From: Dactylonectria macrodidyma | Taxonomy: Eukaryota; Ascomycota; Sordariomycetes; Hypocreales; Nectriaceae | DNA length: 64,000 bases | NCBI GenBank assembly: GCA_020744425.1 | Contig: JAGMUV010000025.1 | Coordinates: forward strand, 682,001 to 746,000 | Direction of reading: 5' to 3' | Shown: positions 22,822-32,339 of the stretch, piece after piece | Layout: every line of letters starts with the position of its first letter | Numbering within the stretch: the stretch's first letter is position 1 | Notes under the pieces: generated by a model | What the model was told of the DNA's origin: nothing | Databases searched by the model: none | Seen by the model: only the letters and a program-made list of their open reading frames with translations | Program-made: the position numbers and the translations under genes

Positions 22822-25172
22822 TTCGTAGGGTAATCCTCATCGTACTCCATGAGTTGTGCGATCCCTAGGTTTTCGTACCATTTCCTTACTCGGTAGTCTT
22901 CCATATCTTCTACCTCGTAGGGTTTCATCACTGGTTGACCATTTACTCGTACCGGGAAACAGTCTTGCTTGAGCTTCTCCGCGAGGTGCGTGGTGCATTG
23001 TTGGTAGATGCACGAAGCCCATGAGATTTCCTTGTGTTTCCGGTGTTCCCAGTGTACTCGAGGGTCGTCTCCCCTGAGTCGTCGTTCGGTTGGGTTTCGT
23101 GGATTTCGTCCGTCGTTCCGATGTAGAGCTCGGATGTATATGTCCGCTTCTTCCGTAGGGTCCTGTGTTTCCCTGGCGAACTGTTCGATTTGGACGTCTT
23201 CCATCACGCGTACTAGCGCGTCTTGTTCTTCCGGAGTGATGCTTCGAAGGTCATCATCGGATTCCGGGTATTCGTCTGCTGGTGCGAGGATGTCTTCGTC
23301 CTCGATGTTGTACCCGGCTTCCCTTGCCTGGTGTACGTCTCGTCCTGCGCTAACTTGTCGTGGAAAGTAGCTGCGTGTTGCACCGCTGTCCATCATGGCA
23401 GGTCGCATTTGTGGCCTGTTCGTGTCGGTCCATTCGTGATCGGGTTGTCGGTCTGGGATCTCGAAGTCGTCGAAATCTTCCATTTGCGTTGGATTCTCCC
23501 TGAGTTGTCGGACCATAGCGATGGTATGACTTTCGTTGTTAGGCCGGGGCGCGATAGGTGGGTATCCTGTGGCTTGTGTGCCTGGGATGGCTGTCCATTG
23601 CTTGGCAGGTTTCTTCCCATTCTTTTGATCCCTTTTCTCCTTATGCTCGTCCTTATGCCTGTGGTAGCTGTCTCGCTTTATTCGCAGGCGGTGCTCTCGT
23701 CTGTCAGGATTCTTTTCCTCCTGTTCTCGTATTTGCTTCCATCCGGTCAGGTTTGAGTTTGTGCCTGGCCTGATCGCTCCTGGTTCCAGAAGTTCCTTTG
23801 TTCTGGGGTTGTCGGTGTATTTCAGGTCTTCCATCCAGTCCCACGGTGGGGCTGCGCCGTTGAAGGTTCCGTCGAAGCCGCTTCGGGTCATGTTGATGGA
23901 TCGGACTGGGAGTTCGTCGTCCTTTTGCATCTTGACTGAATTGATGTTGCGGGTAGGCGTGGTGATGGGCTTGAATGGTTTCTTTTCCCTCCTTGGTTTT
24001 TTGCAGTCGCGTGAAAGGTGTCCTGGTTCGTCGCAGTTGTAGCATTTGAACGTCTTCTTTCCCTGCTGGTGACGTTGCTGCACCGCTCCGAGTTCCATTG
24101 GTCCTGCTGCAGTACCGTAAGAAGTGTTGGGGGTTCGTTGTTTCCCCTGGTTGGCATAGTTCTTCTTTCTCCAGCCGCTACTGCTGGCGTTGCCGTTTCG
24201 TTTTTCCATTCGTCGTTCGAAGAGTCGATTATCGATGGTGACGCACAGTTTGGCGTAAGCGTTGAAGGTGGTGGGTAGTGTCAGGATCTTGGACACTTCG
24301 TCTTTGACCTCATCCTTCATTCCTCTGTAGAACTCATCGATTGTTGTTTCTTCGTCCCAACTGAGCTTGGCCAAGTGGTATCGAAATTCCGTGAGATATT
24401 CCGACATTGCTCGCTTTTGATCCAGTTTCCGGATCGCTTTGAGAGCGTCGTGTTTCTCGTCCCATTCGCCGTAAGTGTCGATGAGTTTTTCTTCGTACAG
24501 TCTGAAGTTCCCAAAGAGCTCCTTGGTTTCGACACGGCGACTATCGTAGGGGTTCTCGACGAAGTCTCTCAAGATTGGTTCGAGTCCGCGTAGGGCCTTT
24601 CCTTCGAGCAGGCTCATTGCATGTCTGACCTTCAGTTCTTCGTTCGCGAACATGGTAGGGTAGTACATGAAGTATGATTTGAGCTGCGTGAGGTGCTCGC
24701 GAAGGTCCTTGGGGGTACCGTCGAACTTAGTTGGCATTGGCGGTTTGAGGGTTTCTCCAGCGTCACGAGGTCGTGCCTGCTGGGCTGGTGCGTTAAACCC
24801 GGTGAATTGTTCCGCCTGGCGCTGCTGTTCGTTCCTAGCAGCGGTTTGAGCTGTAGACAACTCCACGATTCGTGCTTCAAGAGCAGCGATGGTGTTTGCG
24901 ACGTTCGGGTCTCGAACAGGGTTCTCCTGTTGAGTTCGAAGAGCCGCGAACTGCGCTTCGTAGTGCTCGTGCGCTTCGTGGTTCAGCTTAGACATGTTGA
25001 TCATTTCGTTGCTGAGGCGTTGGTTCTCAGCACGAAGTGCGATGATCTCTTCATCCTCGTCTCCGGACGAGTCCATGTCTCGGTCTCCGTCTGGGTCCTG
25101 GGCCCTACGCTGAGTAGCGGGTCCCTTGCCCTTGGAGGAGCCAGAGCTGGTAGTGGGAGTTGCGGGTGCCAT
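22656..25172 (-). CDS. gag: Gypsy Gag polyprotein
   Basis: Starts at the first ATG of the frame (25172, MAPATPTTSSG), giving 838 residues; the frame is open 48 bases further upstream but only with non-ATG codons. The N terminus is low-complexity and acidic, followed by a coiled coil (about 40-120), a retrotransposon capsid-like region (about 145-320, with FDGTPKDLREHLTQL) and a zinc knuckle CX2CX4HX4C at about 377-390 (CYNCDEPGHLSRDC). After the knuckle comes an unusually long tail of about 450 residues, hydrophilic, with two late Cys/His groups (CIYQQC..H and C-X8-C-X4-C). Typical Gypsy Gags are 300-500 residues, so the tail roughly doubles it. No protease active site is in gag; the DSG is in pol. 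Confidence 0.9.
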   Translation of the reverse strand: MAPATPTTSSGSSKGKGPATQRRAQDPDGDRDMDSSGDEDEEIIALRAENQRLSNEMINMSKLNHEAHEHYEAQFAALRTQQENPVRDPNVANTIAALEARIVELSTAQTAARNEQQRQAEQFTGFNAPAQQARPRDAGETLKPPMPTKFDGTPKDLREHLTQLKSYFMYYPTMFANEELKVRHAMSLLEGKALRGLEPILRDFVENPYDSRRVETKELFGNFRLYEEKLIDTYGEWDEKHDALKAIRKLDQKRAMSEYLTEFRYHLAKLSWDEETTIDEFYRGMKDEVKDEVSKILTLPTTFNAYAKLCVTIDNRLFERRMEKRNGNASSSGWRKKNYANQGKQRTPNTSYGTAAGPMELGAVQQRHQQGKKTFKCYNCDEPGHLSRDCKKPRREKKPFKPITTPTRNINSVKMQKDDELPVRSINMTRSGFDGTFNGAAPPWDWMEDLKYTDNPRTKELLEPGAIRPGTNSNLTGWKQIREQEEKNPDRREHRLRIKRDSYHRHKDEHKEKRDQKNGKKPAKQWTAIPGTQATGYPPIAPRPNNESHTIAMVRQLRENPTQMEDFDDFEIPDRQPDHEWTDTNRPQMRPAMMDSGATRSYFPRQVSAGRDVHQAREAGYNIEDEDILAPADEYPESDDDLRSITPEEQDALVRVMEDVQIEQFARETQDPTEEADIYIRALHRNDGRNPRNPTERRLRGDDPRVHWEHRKHKEISWASCIYQQCTTHLAEKLKQDCFPVRVNGQPVMKPYEVEDMEDYRVRKWYENLGIAQLMEYDEDYPTKCQHLDAKFTDCQRPECQIHVYDKVNAWHEHNRRPTFRPSRDGTTENTKNSRRHL
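22674..22680 (-). promoter_or_regulatory. -1 ribosomal frameshift site between gag and pol
   Basis: On the minus strand the heptamer A AAA AAC sits in the gag frame, with the gag stop TAA only 15 bases further on (22658-22656). Slipping back one base gives CTC CCG ACG, which is exactly the open pol frame. A AAA AAC is one of the classical eukaryotic -1 slippery heptamers. A downstream pseudoknot or hairpin was not worked out. Confidence 0.85.
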
Positions 25173-25221
25173 AACAGCTTGTCGGTTATTGCTCAGCGTA
25201 TAAGGTAACCGTCTGAACAAG

Positions 25222-25230
25222 AGCTATCAA
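25222..25230 (-). promoter_or_regulatory. Putative primer-binding / self-priming site of element C
   Basis: Two bases after the 5' LTR the minus strand reads TTGATAGCT. The element's own LTR contains the exact complement on the same strand (AGCTATCAA, 25439-25431). No tRNA 3'-end match starting TGG is visible. Complementarity between a leader site and the transcript's own 5' region is how the Tf1-type self-priming retrotransposons start reverse transcription. The same site is preserved in decayed form next to the LTRs of elements A (26214-26225) and L (1323-1334). The mechanism is inferred. Confidence 0.5.
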
Positions 25231-25232
25231 CG

Positions 25233-25668
25233 TGTAACGGTCGTGTTCCCAGGCTAACCTGTACGTGGTATAGGGTAGCTCGGAAAGGGTTCCTAAGGGA
25301 TAGACCAGGGTCTATGTTAGCAGAACGGTTAGGTCACACTTACTGAGCGGTAGTCGTAGTGTTACGTTAGGTAATAGTCAATGTACGATGATGCGTAGCA
25401 GTCAGAGTAGATTGAGGTAACCAAGTTGTATTGATAGCTGAGGAGCTGGTGTCCTAGTGACAGCCAGTTCCTCGGGTTTATATACTATGTAGTATGAGGT
25501 TCGATCACCTTAGTTACAGGGGTGATCGCAGTGATCACAGAAGTGATCACGGTGATCACGGGAGTGATCGCGGTGATCGCTCCACAGTTCGCTGTGATCG
25601 CTCGTAATTGGTGAGAAATTTGTGGGGGCCACGTGACGTCAGGCGTCTACGTTGCACGGGTCGTGACA
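25233..25668 (-). repeat. 5' LTR of element C
   Basis: 436 bp, identical by eye to 17556-17991. As the upstream LTR for a minus-strand element it should hold the promoter. It contains the GTGATC repeat block (25522-25601) and TTGATAGCT (25431-25439). Confidence 0.95.
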
Positions 25669-26227
25669 ACTTTAGTATTACTAGTAATGAACTGGGTTAG
25701 ATAATATAGCTAGTAAGCCCTAAGCTATATTAGAAATCCTTAGAGTGTAGCTATGGATCTGTTATAGGGGTTTGGTTGTCTTAGTTTAAGGATTTCTCTA
25801 GTGTCTTTTCCTATTACTAAGTTAGAGGCCAGATTCTTAATATAGTCCTTATAGAGGCTGGTTTATTTCTTAGAGGCCTTAGTAAGCCTCTTGAGTTTAT
25901 CTATAAGTGCCTTAACTTAGTTATTTAAGTTATTAATTTATCCTTACTTCTTAATAGCATCCCTATAAGAGGCTTTAGTAAGTTTATTAAATTCATTATT
26001 AAGTTATTTATTATATCGCTCTAATTTATATACTTCTGCTTTATAACTTATAAGTATAATAACTTCTTCTTTATTATTTATATCTATTAAGACTAGAATA
26101 AGTAGTTTGCTTATTAACTAATAAGAAGAGGATAGAATTAAACTAAGTATAGTAAGTAAAGCTATTATAATAATTTAATATTATTTAAGCTTAATATAAG
26201 TAATATAGTAAATAAGAGCTATTAATA
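25669..26227 (-). pseudogene. Element A gag 5' part (RIP-mutated)
   Basis: Minus-strand reading gives a Gag N terminus: YKAEVYKLERYNK near 26000-26050, KALIDKLKRLTKASKK near 25880-25930, then LRQPNPYNRS..L.GFL, LYYLTQFITSNTKVQYI near 25675-25790. The reading resumes at 17555 across element C with QYIIRFLKDKAL, showing that C split this gag. A decayed primer-binding region AAGAGCTATTAA is at 26214-26225. Confidence 0.75.
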
Positions 26228-26610
26228 TATAATAATTAGGTTAATATACTATCTTTATAAGGCTAGTATATACTAAGTCTTAATCTAGAGGTTTATATAA
26301 TAAAGTAATTAAGTAAGTCAAGATTAAATAATGCTTATTACATTTAATAATAATAGAGTAAAAAGTACTTAATATAACTAAGTTATATTAATAGCTAAAG
26401 AGCTGCTTATACTAAATATACACTTCTTAAATAACTATATACTAAGTAGACTGCTGTCCTACTTAAAAGACTGCTATCAGTCCTAGACTATTACTATCAG
26501 TCCTAGTAAGGCATCGGTCCTGGGGCGGGGCTATGCTATTAGTCTGAGCCAGGTGCGGGTCCTATCGTTCTACCATTCCTGACCGCCTAGTAGGAACCTA
26601 GGCTGTGACA
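26228..26610 (-). repeat. 5' LTR of element A (RIP-mutated)
   Basis: 383 bp, plus view TATAATAAT...CTGTGACA, aligned by its ends to the element C LTR (TGTAACGGT...CGTGACA). Positions about 26378-26406 equal a piece of the element C LTR after only C-to-T and G-to-A changes (AACTAAGTTATATTAATAGC versus AACCAAGTTGTATTGATAGC). The other side, from 26611, is a Fot1-like transposase, into which A inserted. Confidence 0.8.
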
Positions 26611-27430
26611 AGATAATAGTAACTAACTGATCGCATATTTATGCATTAGTTAAAGTGCTTTAACTACTTAAGGCCTAGTTCGTTATTAGTCTAGCTATTT
26701 AGAGATATTATAATAGCCTAGTCATCTAGGAAGTTACTTTCCTAGTACTAATTAGTAAAGTAATATTAGCTAGCACTTATAATAAATAGCGCGATCGCCT
26801 AGCCTTCTATATTAATTGCTTAAATAATAATAATCCATTCCTTATTTCTAAGTTATACTGATTTTAGCTTTATACGCCTTTCTAAGCCTATAATAACCAT
26901 TCTACTTATAATTATACCCATTAGAAAGCCAACCTTATTAAAGTTATAAATATTAGCTAGGTTAATACCATATTTTATAATTATATTTTCTACGAGCTTA
27001 AACTACTTTCGAATCTCAGTTAGGTCTTCGCATTTAGCCTTCTAGTAGTTATATCTACAAAAAAACCGCGTTTTAAGCTTATTATATTACTTAATAAAGT
27101 TAGAAGCTTAGCGCTTACTAACGGATAGCGCGTTACGGTTAGCGAGCAATCAGTTAGCCATTTCTTCCATACTACGTAATCGCAAGGGAAATCCTCGTAA
27201 ATCCAGGTCGAGGATAAACTGAACTATGATCTATTCCTCTAGATCAGATAGTTTATATAATTTAGGGATACAATCGCGTTAAAACTGCATGCTTTGCTAG
27301 CAGCGACCTAGCTTCTAATAACAGACCTAGTATATTAATGCAGTGCCTTAGATGCTTAGTTTTAGATCATTTTAAAGGGCTTATAGGGCAAGAAGAATTT
27401 TTCCTTTATCATTTGACTAGGACATCTTTA
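26611..27430 (-). pseudogene. Fot1/pogo-type DDE transposase relic, truncated
   Basis: On the minus strand, with TAA/TAG as Gln or Trp, the sequence reads as a Fot1-family transposase: LYKLSDLEE.IIVQFILDLD and LRGFPLRLRSMEEMAN (about 27100-27260, the HTH_Tnp/CENP-B-like part), then CEDLTEIRK and VENIIIKYGI (about 26970-27050), NFNKVGFLMG (about 26930; the catalytic DET region now decayed), and NNELGLK.LKHFN near 26655-26690. The frame ends at the LTR of element A, so the rest was displaced beyond the left edge. Host gene-like DNA begins only at about 27855; the stretch 27431-27855 is its AT-rich flank. Confidence 0.75.
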
Positions 27431-28383
27431 ATAGTTAAGAATTAATTAATTAAATGTAAAGAGAAGAGAATGAGGGATTTTTGTAATACATGCTTATCTG
27501 TAATATAAGCTTATTATATATGTTAATAGAAACTCTAGTTATTTTAAGTTATTATTACTTATGCTTAGGTTTTAAGCCTTTATATTATTATTTATTATTA
27601 TTATTTTAACTATTTAATCTCTAACCCCTTCCTAAGTATGCATTATTAAATATTATAACCTTAATAATATAAGTAATATAAATATAGTTATAATATAAAA
27701 ATCAAAGTCTAAATAGTGGTTTTAATAGCATTTATTAAAATATTAACTAATTTAATATTTAATACTTACTTATAGTAGCTATAAGGCCAGTTTATTAAAA
27801 GCGCTTATTTTTAAAGTGAATACTATTTACTATTAGTAATAAAATTATAAAATGCCCACGTCTTCTATGGAAAGGTAAGCAGTGCTGTTTGGTTCTTAGT
27901 ACAATCTAATATCGCAATACCTTTACAAATAACTGATAAGTGTAGCTTCCCCCGTGACTCACTTTAACATTAGGGTAAGAGTACGCTAGCAAAACTTATT
28001 CTCAGGCCGGAATAAACAAGGAATAAACGTGCATTTCTGGATCAGCCTTACAACTCTCGTTATTAAAGACAACAATCTTCACAATTCACTACGATCAAGC
28101 GTGCGGGAGTATTTACAATAAGCAAGCTAACAAGCCTTACTAGCAACATCCTTATGTTTGCAGCTAAACATACGACATTTCATGAGCAAGATCTTCCTCA
28201 ATATTATCCCCACATTTCATGATAAAATCTTTTCGGCACAAGATTCCCTAACTATCTGGTTTATTATTTCAACTTGTGGCGCTTGTTGAACCCTCTGTGA
28301 CTGCGCCAGGTGGGTCTTGTAGTGTTTTGAATCCAGAGTTGGTTTGCTGATTACAGTATTTCCTCGAATGACGGCTCGTCGAG
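27431..28383. other. Transition from RIP-mutated to normal DNA, no gene seen
   Basis: Very AT-rich to about 27855, then base composition changes abruptly to an ordinary mix. No frame, RNA gene or repeat recognised in 27855-28383. This boundary is the edge of the repeat block. Confidence 0.5.
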
Positions 28384-29670
28384 TCAGAAAGGAGACTTCC
28401 AGAGAGGTGACGAAGGAGTAATGTCTTTCAACCCAGCTTCAGCAGCGGCAACTGCCTCTTCATCGACTGGCTCGCCCCATTTCCTGTTCCCGATCGCTAG
28501 CATAATAGTATGTTGGTCGACTATCTCAGGCCAATCGGATCCAGTTGGTCCCCTACACCCTGTGTCTGGGCGTTTCGTCGGGACCTTTCGCTCATATTTG
28601 TCACGAAATATATGAAAGCGAGTAATGGCATCGTAGGCATCCCATCGCGGCCGGTTCATTGGGGTTCCATGAATAGGGAGAGGACACTGGACTTGATAGT
28701 CTGGGTCAGCTAAGAGAAAGTGAACCAGGCCATCAAATTGCTGTGGCGTTGGCGGATAGAGGGTTTTTGGTCCCCTGAAATCGCTTCCATGTATCCACAT
28801 GGAATTGCACTGCATTTATTATTAGTCTGCTTATTTTAAAGAGTTAAGAGATATATGCAAGGTGTTTCTGCTCCACTTGCCTCTTGTTCAGTCTCACCGC
28901 GATCAAAGACAATCACACCGCCAAAGATCTTCCCCTCGGCCCAGTAACCTGCAACATCCGCACGACCCCTAGGGTATTGCTCATAGGCTTGATAGAACCT
29001 ATGGAAAAAGGCTGTCGGTGGGAGCGCAAAGCCTCGATGTCGCGCCTCTTCTTCTGTCACTTGGCTCTCAGTAGCAACCCAGTCTTGATGAAGTTGATGT
29101 TTGTGAACGCCGTCATCTTGTTCAAATAAATAGGTAGCGATCTGATGGCAAGCAACGACAACAAGCTCAATAAGGCGTAAATTATACTCTTCTGAACCAG
29201 GCACTGTATTCTGGAAGGCGCGGAGTAACTATAGATACAGGCTCAGTTTTTAAGCATTGGAATTAAATCAAGCCACTAAATAGATCTAGCGTGTTGGAAT
29301 GGGAAACATGTTGAGATTAACTTACAGATTGTTTGAATCTTAAGTCCGAAGGGTCAAATTTGGCCCTAAAATCACGCACCTTATCAAGGAATCCCTCACA
29401 TAGCTCCGTGTGTCCTAGTTCGTAGACGGGATGACGGGGCATCCAGACATACGAGTCTTGGAGAGATTTCTCTGTTGGTAGCCCGTCGAGGATCTGGGCG
29501 TATGTGAGTTCAGCCACATGGGTTGACAATAGGCGTTTGAGGGCCTGACGGAACGTGTCCTTGTGTTCGCCGTCGAGAACATCTTGATCAGGGACCTCGA
29601 TATCTGAAGGGTCTGGAGCGGGAGGAGTGATGTAGGCGACGGGCTCGGGGTTGTCGATGCGTGCGCGCAT
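28384..29670 (-). CDS. Unrecognised 372-residue protein, three exons
   Basis: Exons on the minus strand: 29670-29326, 29228-28881, 28809-28384, all joined in phase 0. Intron 1 (97 bp) is GTAAGT..ATAG. Intron 2 (71 bp) only fits as a GC-AG intron: donor GCAAGT at 28880-28875, branch-like CTAAT, acceptor GCAG; no GT donor keeps the frame. The protein is soluble, with no signal peptide or membrane segment. It has an acidic, Pro-rich N terminus (residues 10-30), a helical middle with FEQDDG near residue 145, and a C-terminal part rich in aromatic and Pro residues (PLPIHGTPMNRPRWDAYDA). I do not recognise the family. It is divergent from the metallopeptidase-like gene at 30652, with about 1 kb between them. 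Confidence 0.65.
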
Positions 29671-30651
29671 GTTTGAGGGATGCTTTGGTGATGATGAATC
29701 GGAGATCTCTCAGACGATGTTGGTTGCCTTCAACAGGTCAGAATTCCCGCCTGGATTACTAATAACCACCATGGGCGGGGTATCAAATACAGCTCTCCGA
29801 AGTACGTTGTCCAATCAGCGATGGGAACGCTATAAGTCGACATCTGACCCTTCGCTAAACCCTGCTCTGAGCTGGGCTCTATTGTACTTTTTGTTCTAAA
29901 ATGGAGCTCCTAAGTAGATCATCTCACCAATGAAAATGAATGCATGGATAGCGACAGCGGGCGTTTGCAAGTAGGGGCAAAGGCGTGCTGGGCTGACGAA
30001 ACCTCTAACCGCCGAGTCCGTCCGTTACACCATGATCACGCATCAACTGAAACCTAGCCGGCGGCTAGTTAGACCAATTCCGGCGACCAGGTTCCATCAA
30101 ACTTGGCCACGTAGACACCTCGAACATGGTCACTGGCTCATTCTCGTACATCCATCTGTGATCGCTAAAGTCTATTGGATCCTCCGCTTAGCATCGCTAC
30201 TTTTAGAAGCAGGCAACTAATCCCGAGGCTTCATCTCTGTAGAGGATCGAGTAAATCATCCCACAAGGTCTCGGAAAAAGGCTTAACCGTCCCAACAGTC
30301 TAGTTGGACGAATCAACATATGCTCGCAACCGCAGAGGCCCATGTTAGATGGGCTTTGTGAGGCCAAAGGCGCCTGATAATTAGGAAAGGCTGTCTCAGG
30401 CTTCCAGTCGACCAAGAAGAATGCTAGTACCCAAATAAAACATGCCCCTTCTGTGTACTTAAGAGCACCCCGATCCTCCCTCAGCGTATGGAAACTTGAC
30501 AACTCACACGCAAGCCAATCACTTTTATCTTCAGTGCCATTAACAGAGCCTCGCTACACCTGAACGAGTTCTCATTTACCTCTTCGCTTCCCTTATTGGC
30601 CTTTTGAGACTTTTATCACAATTCCCTACCTTCATCCTCCATACAATCATC
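29671..30651. other. Divergent intergenic region, about 1 kb
   Basis: Likely holds promoters for the minus-strand gene ending at 29670 and the plus-strand gene starting at 30652. Small frames here (for example 30203-30502, minus) have no supporting features. No repeat or clear TATA box picked out. Confidence 0.4.
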
Positions 30652-31827
30652 ATGCCTCGCGGAGAGCCCCTATACACATCGGCCAACGGCATCAATAGAT
30701 TATTGATGCTCGTACGCAATCGGAATAGAACTCCACAAAACCCTTCGGAGTGGATTTCGATCGAGGAAAACTCTTGGGAATTCACATTGGTAAGCAGAAT
30801 CATGAAACTTTTCACATTTTCCAAGTATAACTAATGATTCTGTCTAGCTAGCATCTGCCGTGAATATCGGCATAGAAATCCTCGAGGCCGCGGAAGGGAG
30901 AAGGACACTTGAACGTCTTGGCTGTCTCATAGTCCAAGAGTGGCACCGTACAAGACGGTATCAATTCGGCGGGAACATTCATCTCATGCGTGACTATGTC
31001 GAGCACTTTCTCTCCGCTCTACGGGCGGATTTTCCAACTATCCAAATTGGCGATCTAGGCAACCCCGACTGCCTGGGGGCCACAGAGCGTATCACTGGGG
31101 TATGGGATGGAGTCTTGACAAGGTTCAAACCTAAGCTGGCGGTAATCGTCACATTCAATAAAGAAGTTAGGCACTTTCCCAAAACTGATTTTGGATATTC
31201 GCTTATTCTTGACTCAGCGAGTTGCCAACATGGTGGAAGCTGCCAAAAGGTCAAATGTTAGGACAGCTGGTCAGGGACAGCCCGAGCCCACCTCCCGACC
31301 TTTGGACCGTCACAAGAACTTTCAGTTTATGTTTGCTGCTACTGCAGCCCACGAACTCTGCCATGCGTTTGTTGCCTACCTTAGCGGAGGCAGGGATACC
31401 GATTACAGCTATACACCTCCAACTGTTAGCCACCTTGATCTCGGCTACACAGTACCACATGGAGAGGAGGACCAATCGACAGGCGAGTCGGGTCGATGGT
31501 TTGAGAATGCACTCTTCGGGGGCTCACTCGAATTTTATCGCAACCCCCAGGATGACGATAGACAGGCAAGTTTCAGTCCGGGACTTTCATCAAACCTTCC
31601 AGAAGTGTTAACTAGGATAGGTCGGGATTCCCTATGTTCTTGACCAGTACAATGTTGCCCGGAGGATTGACCCTACGGTTATAAAATCGTTGGTTGAATT
31701 CGTCCAAGGGTCTCGGAGTGAGTTCTTATCCATGGGCAACCCTCGCAAACTATATGCTGATAAAGCCAGGGTTCGTATTCCCGCTGGCAACCGTAGGAAC
31801 TGGTGTTACTGCAAGGCAGCGAGCTGA
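30652..31827 (+). CDS. HExxH zinc metallopeptidase-like protein
   Basis: Four exons: 30652-30789, 30848-31165, 31218-31565, 31621-31827, giving 336 residues. Introns 1 and 2 have GT donors (GTAAGC, GTTAGG); intron 3 needs a GC donor (CAG|GCAAGT) to keep the frame. The key motif is AAHELCHAF at residues 195-203, the HExxH of a gluzincin- or metzincin-like active site (H197, E198, H201). A later segment, GESGRWFENALFGG, offers a Glu as a possible third ligand. There is no signal peptide, so an intracellular role is likely. The family occurs in many filamentous fungi as uncharacterised proteins; substrate unknown. The hAT element begins 273 bp downstream of the stop. Confidence 0.7.
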
Positions 31828-32100
31828 GCGAGGAATAAGAAGTCTCGGAAGTACGCAAGCTCGGGGTGTGCTTCCGGCTGGAACGGCCAACTTGAGGTAT
31901 ATGCAAGCACAAGGGCGGCGGTCAACAGGGCCTTTCCGCATGTATAATGTCTCTGCTCAGGAGCTACGACGCATTCCCACTGACCCAAGGCCGCTCCGGG
32001 CGGTTCGAGTCGCATAAGGTACTGCTGACCCGCTAATTGGGTAATGACGGGTGTGGGACTGCTTATACACAAGGCGAAAGTTTCCTAGTTTGGCGGTAAC

Positions 32101-32121
32101 CAGGGTTCAAAGCCACTACAC
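32101..32121 (+). repeat. Left terminal inverted repeat of hAT element
   Basis: CAGGGTTCAAAGCCACTACA, inverted match to 35316-35336. Confidence 0.85.
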
Positions 32122-32339
32122 TCCACTACACATTCGAGGATATGGAATTGATGTGGATGATAACTAAGATCATAGCGGTGGAATGGATGGATATAGATCC
32201 ATTATGGATGTAAGTCCACAATGTAGAAAGGATTTCTACATAACGAGCAAGGGACTTACTCCCTTGTATAACTCGACCCTTAGCATATCGCCATCATTCC
32301 TTCGAAGGTTCTGTCAGTATCTGATCTAACTGTCCGATT

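Larger units (their letters stand above)
17556..25668 (-). mobile_element. Element C: intact, young Ty3/Gypsy chromovirus-type LTR retrotransposon
   Basis: An 8113-bp element with two 436-bp LTRs that look identical base for base, bounded by the 5-bp target-site duplication ACTTT (17551-17555 and 25669-25673). Internal order on the minus strand: 5' LTR (25233-25668), primer-binding region, gag, a -1 frameshift site, pol ending in a chromodomain, polypurine tract, 3' LTR (17556-17991). It also carries an antisense spliced gene near its 3' end. Both gag and pol are fully open and GC content is normal, in sharp contrast to the RIP-mutated surroundings. It sits in the gag of element A. Identical LTRs imply very recent insertion; it may still be active. 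Confidence 0.95.

Noticed and set aside
18390..25208. Many 60-180-codon frames on both strands over element C
   Set aside because: Shadows of gag, pol or the antisense zinc-cluster gene; none has its own features.
30203..30502. 99-codon minus frame between the two divergent genes
   Set aside because: No domain, no good context, and it lies in a promoter-sized gap.
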